DNA of 55,293 nt from an uncultured Lysobacteraceae bacterium (GCA_946480825.1 CAMLLG010000023.1:1-55293), one strand, 5' to 3'. Shown: positions 34,242-43,833, counted from the first letter of the stretch. Translations and numbers: made by a program. Notes: a model not told the origin generated them from the sequence alone.

Positions 34242-35430
34242 GTCGTCCGCGCTGCAGGGCTACGGCATCGTCTATTTCGGCAACGACTGGTTCGCCGAGA
34301 ACCGCACCAGCAGCCATCATGTCGCGATCCGGCTGGCGCGGCGCATGCCGGTGCTCTATGTCGATTCGCCTGGCATGCGCGCACCGAACGCATCGGGCCG
34401 CGACCTCAAACGCGCGCTGCGCAAACTGTTGGCCGCGTTCGGACGACCGCGTCGCGTCGCCGATGGCCTCTGGCACTGCACCGTGCCGCAGTTGCCGTTC
34501 CGACGCCTGCCGGGCGTGGACGCCTTCAACCGCCTGTTCGGCCGCTGGGCGGTGCGCCGCGCGCTGCGCCGGGCCGGCATCCGAAAACGCATCTCGTGGT
34601 TCGTGGTGCCGCATCCGGGCGTGCATGCCGGCAGGCTCGACGAAGACCTCGTCGTCTACTACTGCATCGACGATTACGCCGCGCATCCCGGCGTGGACGC
34701 CGCGCTGATCGCGCAGCGCGACGACGCGCTGAGTCGGCGCGCCGATCTGCTGTGCGTGGCGCCGCCCGCGCTGCTGGACGCCAAACGCGCGCTCAATCCG
34801 GACAACACGGTGTTTTCGCCGCATGGCGTCGATGTCGGTCTGTTCGCGCAGGCGCAGCATCCGGCGACCGAGGTTCCGGCGCTGGCGCGCGATCTGCCGC
34901 GCCCGATCGTGGGCTACATCGGCTCGATCCACGCGTGGATCGACGTGCCGTTGATCGAATGGCTGGCGCGGCAGCGGCCGCAGTGGCGCTTCCTGCTGGT
35001 CGGTCATGCCCATGTGCCGATCGACGGCCTGCGCGCATTGCCGAACGTGATCCTCGCCGGCGCGCAGCCCTACGCGTCGCTGCCGTCGTGGTCGAAAGCG
35101 TTCGATGCCGCGATCATTCCCTATCGCCTCAACCGCCAGGTCGCCAACGCCAATCCGCTGAAGCTGCGCGAATATCTCGCCGCGGGCAAGGCGGTGGTCA
35201 GCGTGCGCAATCCCGAGATCGAGAAGTTCTCGCAGTGGGTGCGACTGGTGGACGACCGCGACGGCTTCCTCGCAGCCCTCGACGCCGCAGTGCTCGACCA
35301 TGCGCCCGGCGCCGCCGAAGCGCGCATCGCCGCGGTCGCCGACCAGACCTGGGACGCGCGCGTCGACGCGGTCCTGGTCGAAGTCGCGGCGCGGCTCCCC
35401 AGGCATTCTCCTCCAGCAGCCGATTCATGA
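34234..35430 (+). CDS. GT-B glycosyltransferase (TuaH-like)
   Basis: The 398-residue protein has the GT-B layout with GYGIVYFGNDWFAENRTSSHH at the N-terminus, SWFVVPHPGVHAG, YCIDDYAAHPG and a C-terminal domain with GYIGSIHAWIDVPLIEWLA and ANPLKLREYLAAGKAVVS. This fits the teichuronic acid TuaH-type group of glycosyltransferases. It overlaps the methyltransferase end and, by ATGA, the following oxidoreductase-epimerase fusion (35427-35430). It acts on the lipid-linked intermediate in the cytoplasm. Confidence 0.8.
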   Translation: MTESSALQGYGIVYFGNDWFAENRTSSHHVAIRLARRMPVLYVDSPGMRAPNASGRDLKRALRKLLAAFGRPRRVADGLWHCTVPQLPFRRLPGVDAFNRLFGRWAVRRALRRAGIRKRISWFVVPHPGVHAGRLDEDLVVYYCIDDYAAHPGVDAALIAQRDDALSRRADLLCVAPPALLDAKRALNPDNTVFSPHGVDVGLFAQAQHPATEVPALARDLPRPIVGYIGSIHAWIDVPLIEWLARQRPQWRFLLVGHAHVPIDGLRALPNVILAGAQPYASLPSWSKAFDAAIIPYRLNRQVANANPLKLREYLAAGKAVVSVRNPEIEKFSQWVRLVDDRDGFLAALDAAVLDHAPGAAEARIAAVADQTWDARVDAVLVEVAARLPRHSPPAADS

Positions 35431-37499
35431 CCGTTTCCGCTCCCCGCACACTCCGCGTCGCCGTCGTCGGCGCCGGCTACGTCGCCACCCACCATCTCGC
35501 CGCGCTGTCGCAGTTGGATTTCGTCGACGTGGTCGGTCTGTGCGACAGCGACATCGCCGCCGCCGAGTCGCTGGCGAAACGCTTCGGGCTGCTGCCGAAA
35601 ATCGCGGCGACGCTGATCGATCTCGCCGACACCGCGCCGAACGTCGTTTACGTCTTGACGCCGCCGGCCTCGCACGCCGCGCTCGCGATCCAGGCGATGG
35701 ACATGGGCTGCCACGTGCTGGTCGAAAAGCCGATGGCCGACAGCGCCGCGGACTGCGAAGCGATGCTGGCGAAGGCGAAGGCCACCGGGCTGACGCTCGG
35801 CGTCAATCACTCCGATCTGTTCGACCCGGTGCTGATGCGCGCGTTGGAGGCCGCGAACAACGGCGATATCGGCGATGTGCTGTCGGTCGACATCGTCCGC
35901 AATTCCGAATATCCGCCCTATGCCGGCGGTCCGCTGCCCGGCCAGGTGAAACAGGGCTCGTATCCGTTCCGCGATCTGGGCGTGCATGGTTTCTACACGA
36001 TCGAAGCGTTCCTGGGCCCGATCGCGCAGGCCGAAGTGCGCTTCCAGTCGCGTGGCGGCGATCCGAACCTCGGCTTCGACGAATGGCAGGCGCAGGCGCA
36101 GACCGCGCGCGGCGTCGGCCGGCTGCTGTTGTCGTGGAACGCGCGGCCCATGGAGAACCGGCTGTTCGTGCGCGGCACGCGCGGTACGATCGAAGTCGAT
36201 CGCTTCACCCAGGTCTGCCGCATCCATCGCACCCTGCCGGGGCCGAAATTCATCGGCATTTTGCTCAACGCCTTCTTCGGCGCGGCGAAGGATGTGTTCC
36301 GCATCCCGATCAACGTGCTGCGCTTCGCCAGCGGCCGGCTGAAACCGTCGCCGGGCATCCGGACCGGCGCCGTCGCGTTCGCGCGGGCCATCTTGCACGG
36401 CGAAACGCCGCCGTTCACCGGCGAGGACGGCCTGCGCATCGCGCGGCTGCTGGATCCGCTGTGCGTCGAACCCGATCGCCTGCGCCTGCAGCAACTCGAA
36501 GCACGTTACGCGGCCCTGCCGCCGGCCGATGCGCTGGTCACCGGTGCCGCCGGTTTCCTCGGCCGCGCGCTGGTCGCCGCACTGCGCGCCAGAGGCAAGA
36601 CCGTTCGCGTGCTGGTGCGCCGCCCGGTGGCGGCGTTCCGCGACGACGCCGGCATCCAGACCGTGATCGGCGATCTCGGCGACCCGCGGATCGTCGATCA
36701 CGCGGTGGCCGGTGCCGGCATCGTGTATCACGTCGGCGCCGCGATGCGCGGCAGCCCGCGCGATTTCGAGGCCGGCACGGTCTGGGGCACGCGCAACGTG
36801 CTCGACGCCTGCAGAAAGCATTCGAGCCCGCGGCTGGTCCACGTCAGTTCGATGAGCGTGTTCGACCACGCCGGCCGCCGCGACGGCGAGGTGTTGACCG
36901 AGGACTATCGTTTCGAACCGCACCCGCAGCTGCGCGGCGCCTACACCCGGACCAAGCTGACCGCCGAACGCATGGTCGCCGACGCGATCTCGAAGGAACG
37001 CCTGCCGGCGACGATCCTGCGCCCGGGCCAGATCTTCGGCCCCGGCGCGGAACAGGTCACGCCCAACGGCACCATCGCGCTGGCCGGACGCTGGATCGCG
37101 ATCGGCAGCGGTGCGCAGACGTTGCCGCTGGTCTATCGCGACGACGTGGTCGACGCGCTGCTGCAGGCCGTGGACTCGCCGCAGGCGCTGGGCCGCACGT
37201 TCAATCTGGTCGATGCCGATTCGGTCGACCGCACCACCTACCTGCGTCACTGCAAACGCAGGCCCGGCATGACGCCGAACACGCTGTGGGTGCCGCAGTG
37301 GGTGTTCCTGTGCCTCGCGATCGGCGTCGAACTGCTGGGCAAGGCGCTGAAGCGCGATGTGCCGCTGACCCGCTACCGCGTGCGCTCGCTGCGGCCGCTG
37401 ACGAACTTCGACACCACCGCGGCGCGCGACGTGCTCGGCTGGACCCCGCGCATCGGTGTGCGCAGGGGTTTGGACATCACCTTCGGCGAATCGCGGTAA
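35427..37499 (+). CDS. Fused Gfo/Idh/MocA oxidoreductase and NAD-dependent epimerase/dehydratase
   Basis: This 690-residue protein is a fusion. Residues 1-355 form a Gfo/Idh/MocA domain (VAVVGAGYVATHHLAAL; VEKPMA with the catalytic lysine; the H in LGVHGFYTIEAF). From about residue 368 begins an extended SDR: LVTGAAGFLGRALVAAL for cofactor binding, HVSSMSVFD and YTRTKLTAE with the YxxxK pair, then PGQIFGPG. The linker (LEARYAALPPADA) is short. Both halves keep their active-site residues. Acting in sequence on a nucleotide sugar (oxidation or ketone chemistry, then epimerisation or reduction) is inferred. Translation is coupled to the glycosyltransferase. The gene ends the rightward operon. 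Confidence 0.85.
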   Translation: MTVSAPRTLRVAVVGAGYVATHHLAALSQLDFVDVVGLCDSDIAAAESLAKRFGLLPKIAATLIDLADTAPNVVYVLTPPASHAALAIQAMDMGCHVLVEKPMADSAADCEAMLAKAKATGLTLGVNHSDLFDPVLMRALEAANNGDIGDVLSVDIVRNSEYPPYAGGPLPGQVKQGSYPFRDLGVHGFYTIEAFLGPIAQAEVRFQSRGGDPNLGFDEWQAQAQTARGVGRLLLSWNARPMENRLFVRGTRGTIEVDRFTQVCRIHRTLPGPKFIGILLNAFFGAAKDVFRIPINVLRFASGRLKPSPGIRTGAVAFARAILHGETPPFTGEDGLRIARLLDPLCVEPDRLRLQQLEARYAALPPADALVTGAAGFLGRALVAALRARGKTVRVLVRRPVAAFRDDAGIQTVIGDLGDPRIVDHAVAGAGIVYHVGAAMRGSPRDFEAGTVWGTRNVLDACRKHSSPRLVHVSSMSVFDHAGRRDGEVLTEDYRFEPHPQLRGAYTRTKLTAERMVADAISKERLPATILRPGQIFGPGAEQVTPNGTIALAGRWIAIGSGAQTLPLVYRDDVVDALLQAVDSPQALGRTFNLVDADSVDRTTYLRHCKRRPGMTPNTLWVPQWVFLCLAIGVELLGKALKRDVPLTRYRVRSLRPLTNFDTTAARDVLGWTPRIGVRRGLDITFGESR

Positions 37500-37552
37500 C
37501 GCGGTGTCGTGGCGCCGATGATCGCCGCTGCAGGGACATACCCCGTTCGGCC

Positions 37553-38662
37553 TCATCGCGCCATGCGGCGTCGTCGCCAGGCCTCGCGCAGGGCGCGCAT
37601 CGCCGGGCGTTCGACCCAGCGCGACAGCGCCGTCGCCAGCGCCAGGGCGATGCCGACCGTCAGCGCCACCGCGACGACGCTCGGCACGCCGGCGGCTTCG
37701 AGACGATGGATCGCGACGAACCCGATCGCCTGATGCAGCAGGTACAGCGAATAGGAAATCCCGCCGAGGAACACGAAGGGCGCCGCGCGCAGCCAGCGCA
37801 GCGCGCCGGCGAGGAACAGCGCGAAGATCGCGCAGCAGACCACCCCGGCGACCAGATACTCGGGCGCGCAACTCACGCCGATCGCAATCAGCGCCAGCAG
37901 GATCAGCGCGATGTCGAGGCGCGCGTCGCCCGCGCGCGCGTGCAATCGGTAGAACAGGATGCCGATCGCGAAGAACGGGATGTGGCGCAGGATCATCGCT
38001 TCGCGCAGGGTGTAGGAAAAATGCACGTGGTTCTTTTCGGTGAGCGCGTAAACCACGGTCATCGCCAGCCAGAACGCGATCATCCAATGGATGCGCCGCA
38101 GCTGTCCGAGCATGCACCAGAACAGCATCTGCGCGTAGAAGAACAGTTCGACCTGCAGCGTCCAGTACGAGCCATCGAGATGATCGAAACCGAGGATTTC
38201 CTGCAGCATCGTGAGGTTGGCGAACAGATCGTCGGTGCCGATGCGCTGACCGGGCAGACCGATGACATGGACCGTCGCCGCGGTGATCGCCAGCGCCGCC
38301 CAGTAGGCGGGAAACAGGCGCGAGAAACGCGACACCACGAAATCCATCGCGGTGCGGGTGCGCTCCAGGGTCATGAAGATCACGAAACCGCTGATGAGGA
38401 AGAACAGATGCACGCCGTAATTGCCGGCGGGAAAGCCGAAGCCGAGCGGCTGCAGATGGCCCTGTTCCTGCTGATAGAACGTGGTGTAATGGAACAGGAC
38501 CACGCCGAGCGCGGCCAGTCCGCGCAGGGCATCGAGTTCGCCCACGCGCGAAGACGCGCCGGCGTTCGCACCTGCGATGCTGCGATCCACGATGCCCCGA
38601 TCCGCGTCTTCCGCCGATCCCACCGTCGCGATCGTCGCATCCGCCGTACTGCCCTGCTGCAC
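37553..38662 (-). CDS. Acyltransferase 3 (OafA/YrhL type)
   Basis: The 369-residue integral membrane protein has about ten spans. It opens with the family signature RVGELDALRGLAALGVVLFHYTTF (Arg and His of the active site) and continues with LFFLISGFVIFMTLERT and FVVSRFSRLFPAYW. It adds an O-acyl group (acetyl or longer) to a sugar in the periplasm. The first 38 residues are Ala/Asp/Gly-rich and probably disordered. The gene converges with the fusion gene and diverges from the following GT4, with a 119-bp shared region. Confidence 0.87.
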   Translation of the reverse strand: MQQGSTADATIATVGSAEDADRGIVDRSIAGANAGASSRVGELDALRGLAALGVVLFHYTTFYQQEQGHLQPLGFGFPAGNYGVHLFFLISGFVIFMTLERTRTAMDFVVSRFSRLFPAYWAALAITAATVHVIGLPGQRIGTDDLFANLTMLQEILGFDHLDGSYWTLQVELFFYAQMLFWCMLGQLRRIHWMIAFWLAMTVVYALTEKNHVHFSYTLREAMILRHIPFFAIGILFYRLHARAGDARLDIALILLALIAIGVSCAPEYLVAGVVCCAIFALFLAGALRWLRAAPFVFLGGISYSLYLLHQAIGFVAIHRLEAAGVPSVVAVALTVGIALALATALSRWVERPAMRALREAWRRRRMAR

Positions 38663-38781
38663 GCATCCCCTCCGATACGCAATGGCGAGAAACCCCGCAT
38701 GACCAACGAGATCCGGCGCCTCTACAGGACACTACGCTGGGCATCAGGCCTCCGCGCGTGCCGGGGCGACGCGAGCACCGC

Positions 38782-39963
38782 ATGCGCCTGCTGATCGTCA
38801 CCTCGCAATTTCCGATCGCGGGCGAACCCAACCGCGGCCGGCCGATCCACCAGACCGTCCGCGCGCTGTCGCAACTCGCGGACGTGCGGGTGTTGAGCCC
38901 GATCGCCACCTACCCGCGCCATGCCCTGGGCCGGTGGGCCGCCCCGCGCAGCTATCTGTTCCGCGCGCCGGACCCGTCGCACGCGGTGCCCGGCTGCGAC
39001 GTGCGCTATCCGGATTATCCGGCGCTGCCGCTGGTGAGCCGGCCCTTCAACGGCTGGCTCTGCGGACGCGCCCTGCATGCGCCGCTGCGCGAATTCGCGC
39101 CCGACGTGGTGCTGTCGTACTGGCTGTATCCCGATGCGTTCGGCGCGATGCGCGCCGCGCGCCGCGCCGGTCTGCCGCTGGTGGTCGGCGCGCGCGGTTC
39201 CGATCTGCGCGTGCGCGATGCGGTGAGCAGGCGCCTCACCCGTCCGGTACTGCACGCGGCGCAGCGCATCCTGGTGGTCAGCGAAGATCTCGGCCGGGTG
39301 GCGGCGCGCGACTACGGCGCCGATCCCGCGCGTATCCGCGCGATCCCGAACGGCTGCGACGCGGCGCTCTTCCACCCGCAGGACCGCGCGGCGGCGCGGG
39401 TCGCGCTCGACCTCGACGCGGATGGCGAGTGGGTGGTCTACGTCGGCCGGCTGGTGCCTGAAAAAGGCCTGCGCGAGCTGCTCGACGCCGCAGCGGCCCT
39501 GGCGCCGCAGCGGCCGCGATTGCGGATCGCGCTGGTCGGCGATGGCCCGATGCGCGCCGAACTGGAAAGCCGTATCGCCGCCGAACCCGCGCTGCGCGTG
39601 ACGATGCCGGGCGCGCAGGGGCCGCACGAGGTCGCGCGCTGGATGGCGGCCGCCGATCTGGTGACCCTGCCGAGTTATTCCGAAGGCCATCCGAACGTGC
39701 TGGTCGAAGCGCTCGCCTGCGGCCGCCCGGTGGTGGCGACGCCGGTCGGCGGCATTCCGGAAGTGGTCGATGCAGACTGCGGCCTGCTGGTGCCGGCGCG
39801 CGATGCGGCCGCGCTCGCCGAAGGCCTGCGCCAGGCGCTGGACCGGCACTGGGACGAGGCCGCACTCTCGCGGCGCTTTTCCCGCGGCTGGGATGCGGTC
39901 GCGGCGGAGACGCTCCGCGCCTGCGAGGAAGCGCTGGCCGCGCACGGATACGCGCGGCGCTGA
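38782..39963 (+). CDS. Family 4 glycosyltransferase
   Basis: The 393-residue GT-B protein starts at ATG 38782 (MRLLIVTSQFP), with eight further residues possible upstream. It has GRPIHQTVRALSQLADV, LVVGARGSDLRVRD, IRAIPNGCDAALFHP, VVYVGRLVPEKGLRELLDA and the nucleotide-sugar site SYSEGHPNVLVEALACGRPVVATPVGGIPEVV. It closely resembles exosortase-A-associated and colanic-type glycosyltransferases. It probably shares transcription with the amidotransferase 117 bp downstream. Confidence 0.88.
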   Translation: MRLLIVTSQFPIAGEPNRGRPIHQTVRALSQLADVRVLSPIATYPRHALGRWAAPRSYLFRAPDPSHAVPGCDVRYPDYPALPLVSRPFNGWLCGRALHAPLREFAPDVVLSYWLYPDAFGAMRAARRAGLPLVVGARGSDLRVRDAVSRRLTRPVLHAAQRILVVSEDLGRVAARDYGADPARIRAIPNGCDAALFHPQDRAAARVALDLDADGEWVVYVGRLVPEKGLRELLDAAAALAPQRPRLRIALVGDGPMRAELESRIAAEPALRVTMPGAQGPHEVARWMAAADLVTLPSYSEGHPNVLVEALACGRPVVATPVGGIPEVVDADCGLLVPARDAAALAEGLRQALDRHWDEAALSRRFSRGWDAVAAETLRACEEALAAHGYARR

Positions 39964-40080
39964 TCGCGGCGCAGCACGGATCGTCCGCGCATGGCAGGAT
40001 CGCGACGTTTTTCGCGTTGAGGCGACAGCGGCCCGACTTCCGGGCGTGCGATGGCGACTCGGCGGACAGGGGAACGACAC

Positions 40081-42039
40081 GTGTGTGGAATCGCGGGATT
40101 CGGCGGGCCCGATGTGCGCCCGGACACGGCGCGCCCGCTGCTGCGGCGGATGATCCAAACCCTCGCCCATCGCGGCCCGGACGGTTACGGCTTCCACGCC
40201 GAAGACGGCATCGGTCTGGCCCATGCGCGGCTGTCGATCATCGACCTCGCCACCGGCGACCAGCCGATCCGCAACCCGCGCGGCACCGTCTGGACCGTGT
40301 TCAACGGCGAGATCTTCAACTACGTCGAATTGCGGCGCGAACTCGAAGCGGAGGGCCGCGTCTTCTACACGCAGTCCGACACCGAAGTGATCGTGCATCT
40401 CTACGACCGCGACGGTGATCGCTTCGTCGAGCGCCTCAACGGCCAGTTCGCGATCGCGCTCTGGGACGGCGAGCGCCGCCGCCTGGTGCTGGCCCGCGAC
40501 CGCGCCGGCATCCGCCCGCTGTATCTCGCGCGCGAAGCCGGCCGGCTGTGGTTCGCCTCCGAAACCAAGGCCCTGATCGCCGTATTGCCGCAGTGCGCGA
40601 CGCTGGATCCGCACGGCCTCGCCGAGACCTTCGCCACCTGGTCGCCGATCGAACCGCACACCGTGTATCGCGGGATCGAAAGCCTGCCGCCGGGCCATCT
40701 GCTGACCATCGAATACGACGGCCGCGACACCCTGCGCCGCTATTGGGACTGGACCTTTCCCGATGCCGCCGAGACCGCGCCCGCACGCTATCCGTCGACC
40801 GTGGACATCGCGGCCGCCGAGCTGCGCGAATTGCTGATCGACGCGGTGCGGCTGCAGCTGCGCGCCGACGTGCCGGTGGGCGCCTATCTCAGCGGCGGCC
40901 TCGATTCCTCGGGCATCGTCGCGATGATCCGCGGTTTCACCGACACGCCGGTGCGCACGTTTTCGGTCGCGTTCGAGGATGGCGAATTCGACGAAAGCGC
41001 GCATCAGATGGCGATGGTGCGCCATCTCGGCACCGACCACACCACGTTGCGCTGCACGCGCCGCGACATCGGCGAGGCCTTTCCGCGGCTGATCCGCCAC
41101 ACCGAAACGCCGGTGCTGCGCACCGCGCCGGTGCCGCTGATGCTGCTGGCCGGCAGCGTGCGCGAACACGGCTACAAGGTCGTGCTCACCGGCGAAGGCG
41201 CCGACGAGGTGTTCGGCGGCTACGATCTGTTCAAGGAAGCGAAGATCCGCCGCTTCTGGGCGCGGCAACCGGCATCGATCTTCCGCCCGCGTCTGCTCGA
41301 ACGCCTCTACGCTTATCTGCCCCATTCGCCGGTACGCAACCCCGCGTTCGCGCAGACCTTCTTCGGCCAGGGCATGCAGCATCTGCGGCGCCCGATCTTC
41401 GCCCACGTGCCGCGCTGGATCACCTCACAGCGCGCGCTGGGACTGCTGTCGGCCGATGCGCGCGCGGAGATCGGCGCGTTCGACCCGATGGATGCGTTCG
41501 AAGCCACCCTGCCGCCGAACATCCGCGACTGGAGCCCGCTCGCCCAGGACCAGTATGTCGAGGCCAAATCCCTGCTCGCCGGCTATCTGCTGTCGTCGCA
41601 GGGCGACCGGGTGGCGATGGCGAATTCGATCGAAGGCCGCTTTCCGTATCTCGACCATCGCGTGATCGAATTCGCGAACCGGCTGCCGCCGAGTTTCAAG
41701 ATCCGCGGCATGACCGAGAAATACCTGCTGCGCCGCGCGCTGGCCGACCTGCTGCCGGACGACATCGTCCAGCGCACGAAGCAGCCGTATCGCGCGCCGG
41801 ACAGCAGCAGTTTCTTCTTCGACGGCGAACCGCTGGACTATGTCGCCGATCTGATGAGCGAAGCCAGCCTGCGCGCCGCGGGCTGGTTCGATGCCGCCGC
41901 CGTCGGCCGACTGTTCGAGAAATGCCGCGCCGGCCGGGCCACCGGCTTCGCCGACAACCAGGCCTTCGTCGGCGTGCTGTCGACGATGCTGCTGGACCGC
42001 CAACTGCGCGAAGCCCGCTCGGCCGGCGCCGGCGACTGA
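40081..42039 (+). CDS. AsnB-type glutamine-dependent amidotransferase
   Basis: The start is fixed at GTG 40081 because class II glutaminases need Cys as residue 2 after Met removal (CGIAGF); AGGGGAA lies upstream. The longer frame at 40051 would bury this cysteine. The N-terminal glutaminase domain holds NGEIFNYVELR and the C-terminal synthetase domain has the PPi loop LSGGLDSSGIVAM and TGEGADEVFGGYD. The 652 residues match exosortase-A-system amidotransferases and AsnB. In these loci it likely amidates a sugar carboxylate or links an amino compound to the polymer, instead of making asparagine. It is followed by a methyltransferase 39 bp later. Confidence 0.88.
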   Translation: MCGIAGFGGPDVRPDTARPLLRRMIQTLAHRGPDGYGFHAEDGIGLAHARLSIIDLATGDQPIRNPRGTVWTVFNGEIFNYVELRRELEAEGRVFYTQSDTEVIVHLYDRDGDRFVERLNGQFAIALWDGERRRLVLARDRAGIRPLYLAREAGRLWFASETKALIAVLPQCATLDPHGLAETFATWSPIEPHTVYRGIESLPPGHLLTIEYDGRDTLRRYWDWTFPDAAETAPARYPSTVDIAAAELRELLIDAVRLQLRADVPVGAYLSGGLDSSGIVAMIRGFTDTPVRTFSVAFEDGEFDESAHQMAMVRHLGTDHTTLRCTRRDIGEAFPRLIRHTETPVLRTAPVPLMLLAGSVREHGYKVVLTGEGADEVFGGYDLFKEAKIRRFWARQPASIFRPRLLERLYAYLPHSPVRNPAFAQTFFGQGMQHLRRPIFAHVPRWITSQRALGLLSADARAEIGAFDPMDAFEATLPPNIRDWSPLAQDQYVEAKSLLAGYLLSSQGDRVAMANSIEGRFPYLDHRVIEFANRLPPSFKIRGMTEKYLLRRALADLLPDDIVQRTKQPYRAPDSSSFFFDGEPLDYVADLMSEASLRAAGWFDAAAVGRLFEKCRAGRATGFADNQAFVGVLSTMLLDRQLREARSAGAGD

Positions 42040-42078
42040 CCCGCAACCCGCCCGACACCGACCGGACCGCTCCGCATC

Positions 42079-43014
42079 ATGCATTGGCGAATCAAGGGAC
42101 TCCTGCAGAAAACCCTGGGCGCGCTGCCCGGCGGCGATGCTCTCCACTACCGAATGCAGCGCCGTTTCGGCGGCATGCGCGATCCCCGGCGCGAAATCGG
42201 TCTGAAGCTCGACGACTGGGAAGGCATGGTGAAACAGTTGCGCGATGCCGGCCTGGAGATGCCGGGCGCGCGGCTGATGGAAATCGGCAGCGGCTGGTAT
42301 CCGACCCTGCCGCTGGCCTGTCATCTGGTCGGCGCCGCGCGCGTACACACCGTCGATCTCAACCGTCTGCTCAAACCGGACCTGATGCGGCTGTGCATCG
42401 ACATGCTGGGCGAACAACTGCCGCGGCTCGCGTCGGTCTGTCGCGTCGATCCGGCGGAAACCGGAGCGCGCTACGCGCGGCTGCGCGCCGCGTCCACGCG
42501 CAGCGACGACCCGGCGACGATCAGCGACGGCGTCATCGAATACCGTGCGCCGGGCGACGCCGCCGATCCGGGGCTGCCGGACGGTTCGATCGACGCGATC
42601 TTCTCCAACAGCGTGCTCGAACACGTGCCGCCCGACGCGATCGAACGCATTCACCGCGCCTCGCTCCGGCTGCTGCGCCCCGGCGGCTGGATCTTCCATT
42701 CGGTGAACTGCGGCGACCACTACGCCTACGTCGATCCGGGGGTGCATCAGCTGCATTACCTGCGCTTCAGCGAGCGCCAATGGGCGCGCTGGAACAACGC
42801 CTTCCTCTACCAGAACCGTCTTCGCGCGCACCAGTTCGTCGATGCCGCACGCGACGCCGGTTTCGAAATCGTGCGCGACAGCTCGCATGTGCGCCCGCAG
42901 CGGCTGGAACAACTCCGGGCGATGACCGTCGCACCGGAATTCGCACGGTTCACACCCGAGCAGTTGTGCATCACGACCGTGGATTTCATCGGGAAAAAGC
43001 CATTCCCGGCGTGA
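42079..43014 (+). CDS. SAM-dependent methyltransferase
   Basis: The 311-residue protein has motif I ARLMEIGSGWYPTLPLA, acidic VHTVDLNRL, and DAIFSNSVLEHVPPDAIERIHRASLRLLRPGGWIFHSVNCGDHY. It is a class I methyltransferase of the 'type 11' group with a C-terminal cap. It is placed last in the AsnB transcription unit and so probably modifies the same glycan; the target atom is unknown. Downstream is a long REP-like hairpin. Confidence 0.83.
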   Translation: MHWRIKGLLQKTLGALPGGDALHYRMQRRFGGMRDPRREIGLKLDDWEGMVKQLRDAGLEMPGARLMEIGSGWYPTLPLACHLVGAARVHTVDLNRLLKPDLMRLCIDMLGEQLPRLASVCRVDPAETGARYARLRAASTRSDDPATISDGVIEYRAPGDAADPGLPDGSIDAIFSNSVLEHVPPDAIERIHRASLRLLRPGGWIFHSVNCGDHYAYVDPGVHQLHYLRFSERQWARWNNAFLYQNRLRAHQFVDAARDAGFEIVRDSSHVRPQRLEQLRAMTVAPEFARFTPEQLCITTVDFIGKKPFPA

Positions 43015-43044
43015 ACGCTTCGGGACGTCGCCATCGGTAGAGCT

Positions 43045-43091
43045 GGCCTCAGGCCGCCGCTCCGGTCTCGACGAAGCGGCGGCCTGAGGCC
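43045..43091. repeat. REP-like hairpin element, third copy
   Basis: A perfect 17-bp stem (GGCCTCAGGCCGCCGCT and complement) around a 13-nt loop, with GGTAGAGCTG on the outside. It is related to the copies at 5109 and 17927. Convergent genes flank it. Confidence 0.85.
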
Positions 43092-43135
43092 GCTCCAGCG
43101 TTTGATTGGCGTCCGGCCGGTCTGCGCCGCGACCT

Positions 43136-43669
43136 TCACACCGTCATTTTCGGCTCGATCACCGCGTTGTCGTTCATCACGCCCGGATTGCCGGTGATGG
43201 CCGCGGCCGCGAGATAGAGCATCTTGCCCACGATCGTGCCCGGCCCGTTCCAGTATTCCGCGCGCTCGATCTCCACCCGCACCAGGGTCAGGTTCGGATC
43301 GTCCTTGCCGTGCGGGAAGAAGATCGACATCGCCGGCGACCACAGCGCGTCGATGCGCGCCTGATCGCGGACGAGTCGCGCCGGGCCCGAAATCGAGACG
43401 TAACTGTTGTCGCCACGGTCGGCATAGCTCAGGCCGACGTGCGGATTGTGGCGAATCTCCTGGGCCTTGTCGCTGTCCGCGGCGGTCGCGAACCAGAGCA
43501 CGCCGTCGGCGTCGAAATCGAGCGTCTGCACCGGCCGCGAGATCACCGTGCCGTCGGCGGCGACCGTGCTCAGCATCGCGATTTGCAGATCATGCACGAG
43601 CTTGCGGAGCGTCTCGAACTGGGCGGTCTGGTCTTGAATGGCGGGAGACTGCAGGGTCATGTCTTGCAT
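43136..43669 (-). CDS. Pyridoxamine 5'-phosphate oxidase-fold stress protein
   Basis: The chosen ATG at 43669 gives 177 residues (another ATG 9 bases in is possible). The split-barrel flavin fold shows IAMLSTVAADGTVISRPVQTLDFDADGVLWFATAADSDKAQEI and GLSYADRGDNSYVSISGPARLV, with AEYWNGPGTIVGKM near the end. This is the 'general stress protein 26'/YdaG-like group that binds FMN or F420-type cofactors; its physiological reaction is unknown. GAGAG lies before the start. It diverges from no close neighbour. Confidence 0.83.
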   Translation of the reverse strand: MQDMTLQSPAIQDQTAQFETLRKLVHDLQIAMLSTVAADGTVISRPVQTLDFDADGVLWFATAADSDKAQEIRHNPHVGLSYADRGDNSYVSISGPARLVRDQARIDALWSPAMSIFFPHGKDDPNLTLVRVEIERAEYWNGPGTIVGKMLYLAAAAITGNPGVMNDNAVIEPKMTV

Positions 43670-43815
43670 GGCGACGCTCTCGTGGTAACGGGGTGCCATT
43701 GGACCGCCGCTACGATGAACGCCGACGCGCATGGCGACCCGTATGCCGCGATTTAACGCGCAGGCAACGAAATCGTCATGACGTCGGAATGCGGATGGCC
43801 TGGAACGATGCGCGA

Positions 43816-43833
43816 CGCACGATGCATCGTGCG
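43816..43833. promoter_or_regulatory. 18-bp perfect palindrome
   Basis: CGCACGATGCATCGTGCG lies 55 bp beyond the prfA stop and 147 bp upstream of the stress-protein start. It could be an operator for the stress-protein gene or a small hairpin. Function is unknown. The rest of 43670-43887 shows no gene. Confidence 0.35.

Noticed and set aside
35121..38909. 1262-residue minus-strand frame
   Set aside because: It spans and opposes several genes with clear domains and reads as low-complexity antisense of high-GC coding DNA.
38722..41406. 894-residue minus-strand frame
   Set aside because: Antisense shadow of the GT4 and AsnB genes, rich in His/Arg/Ala.
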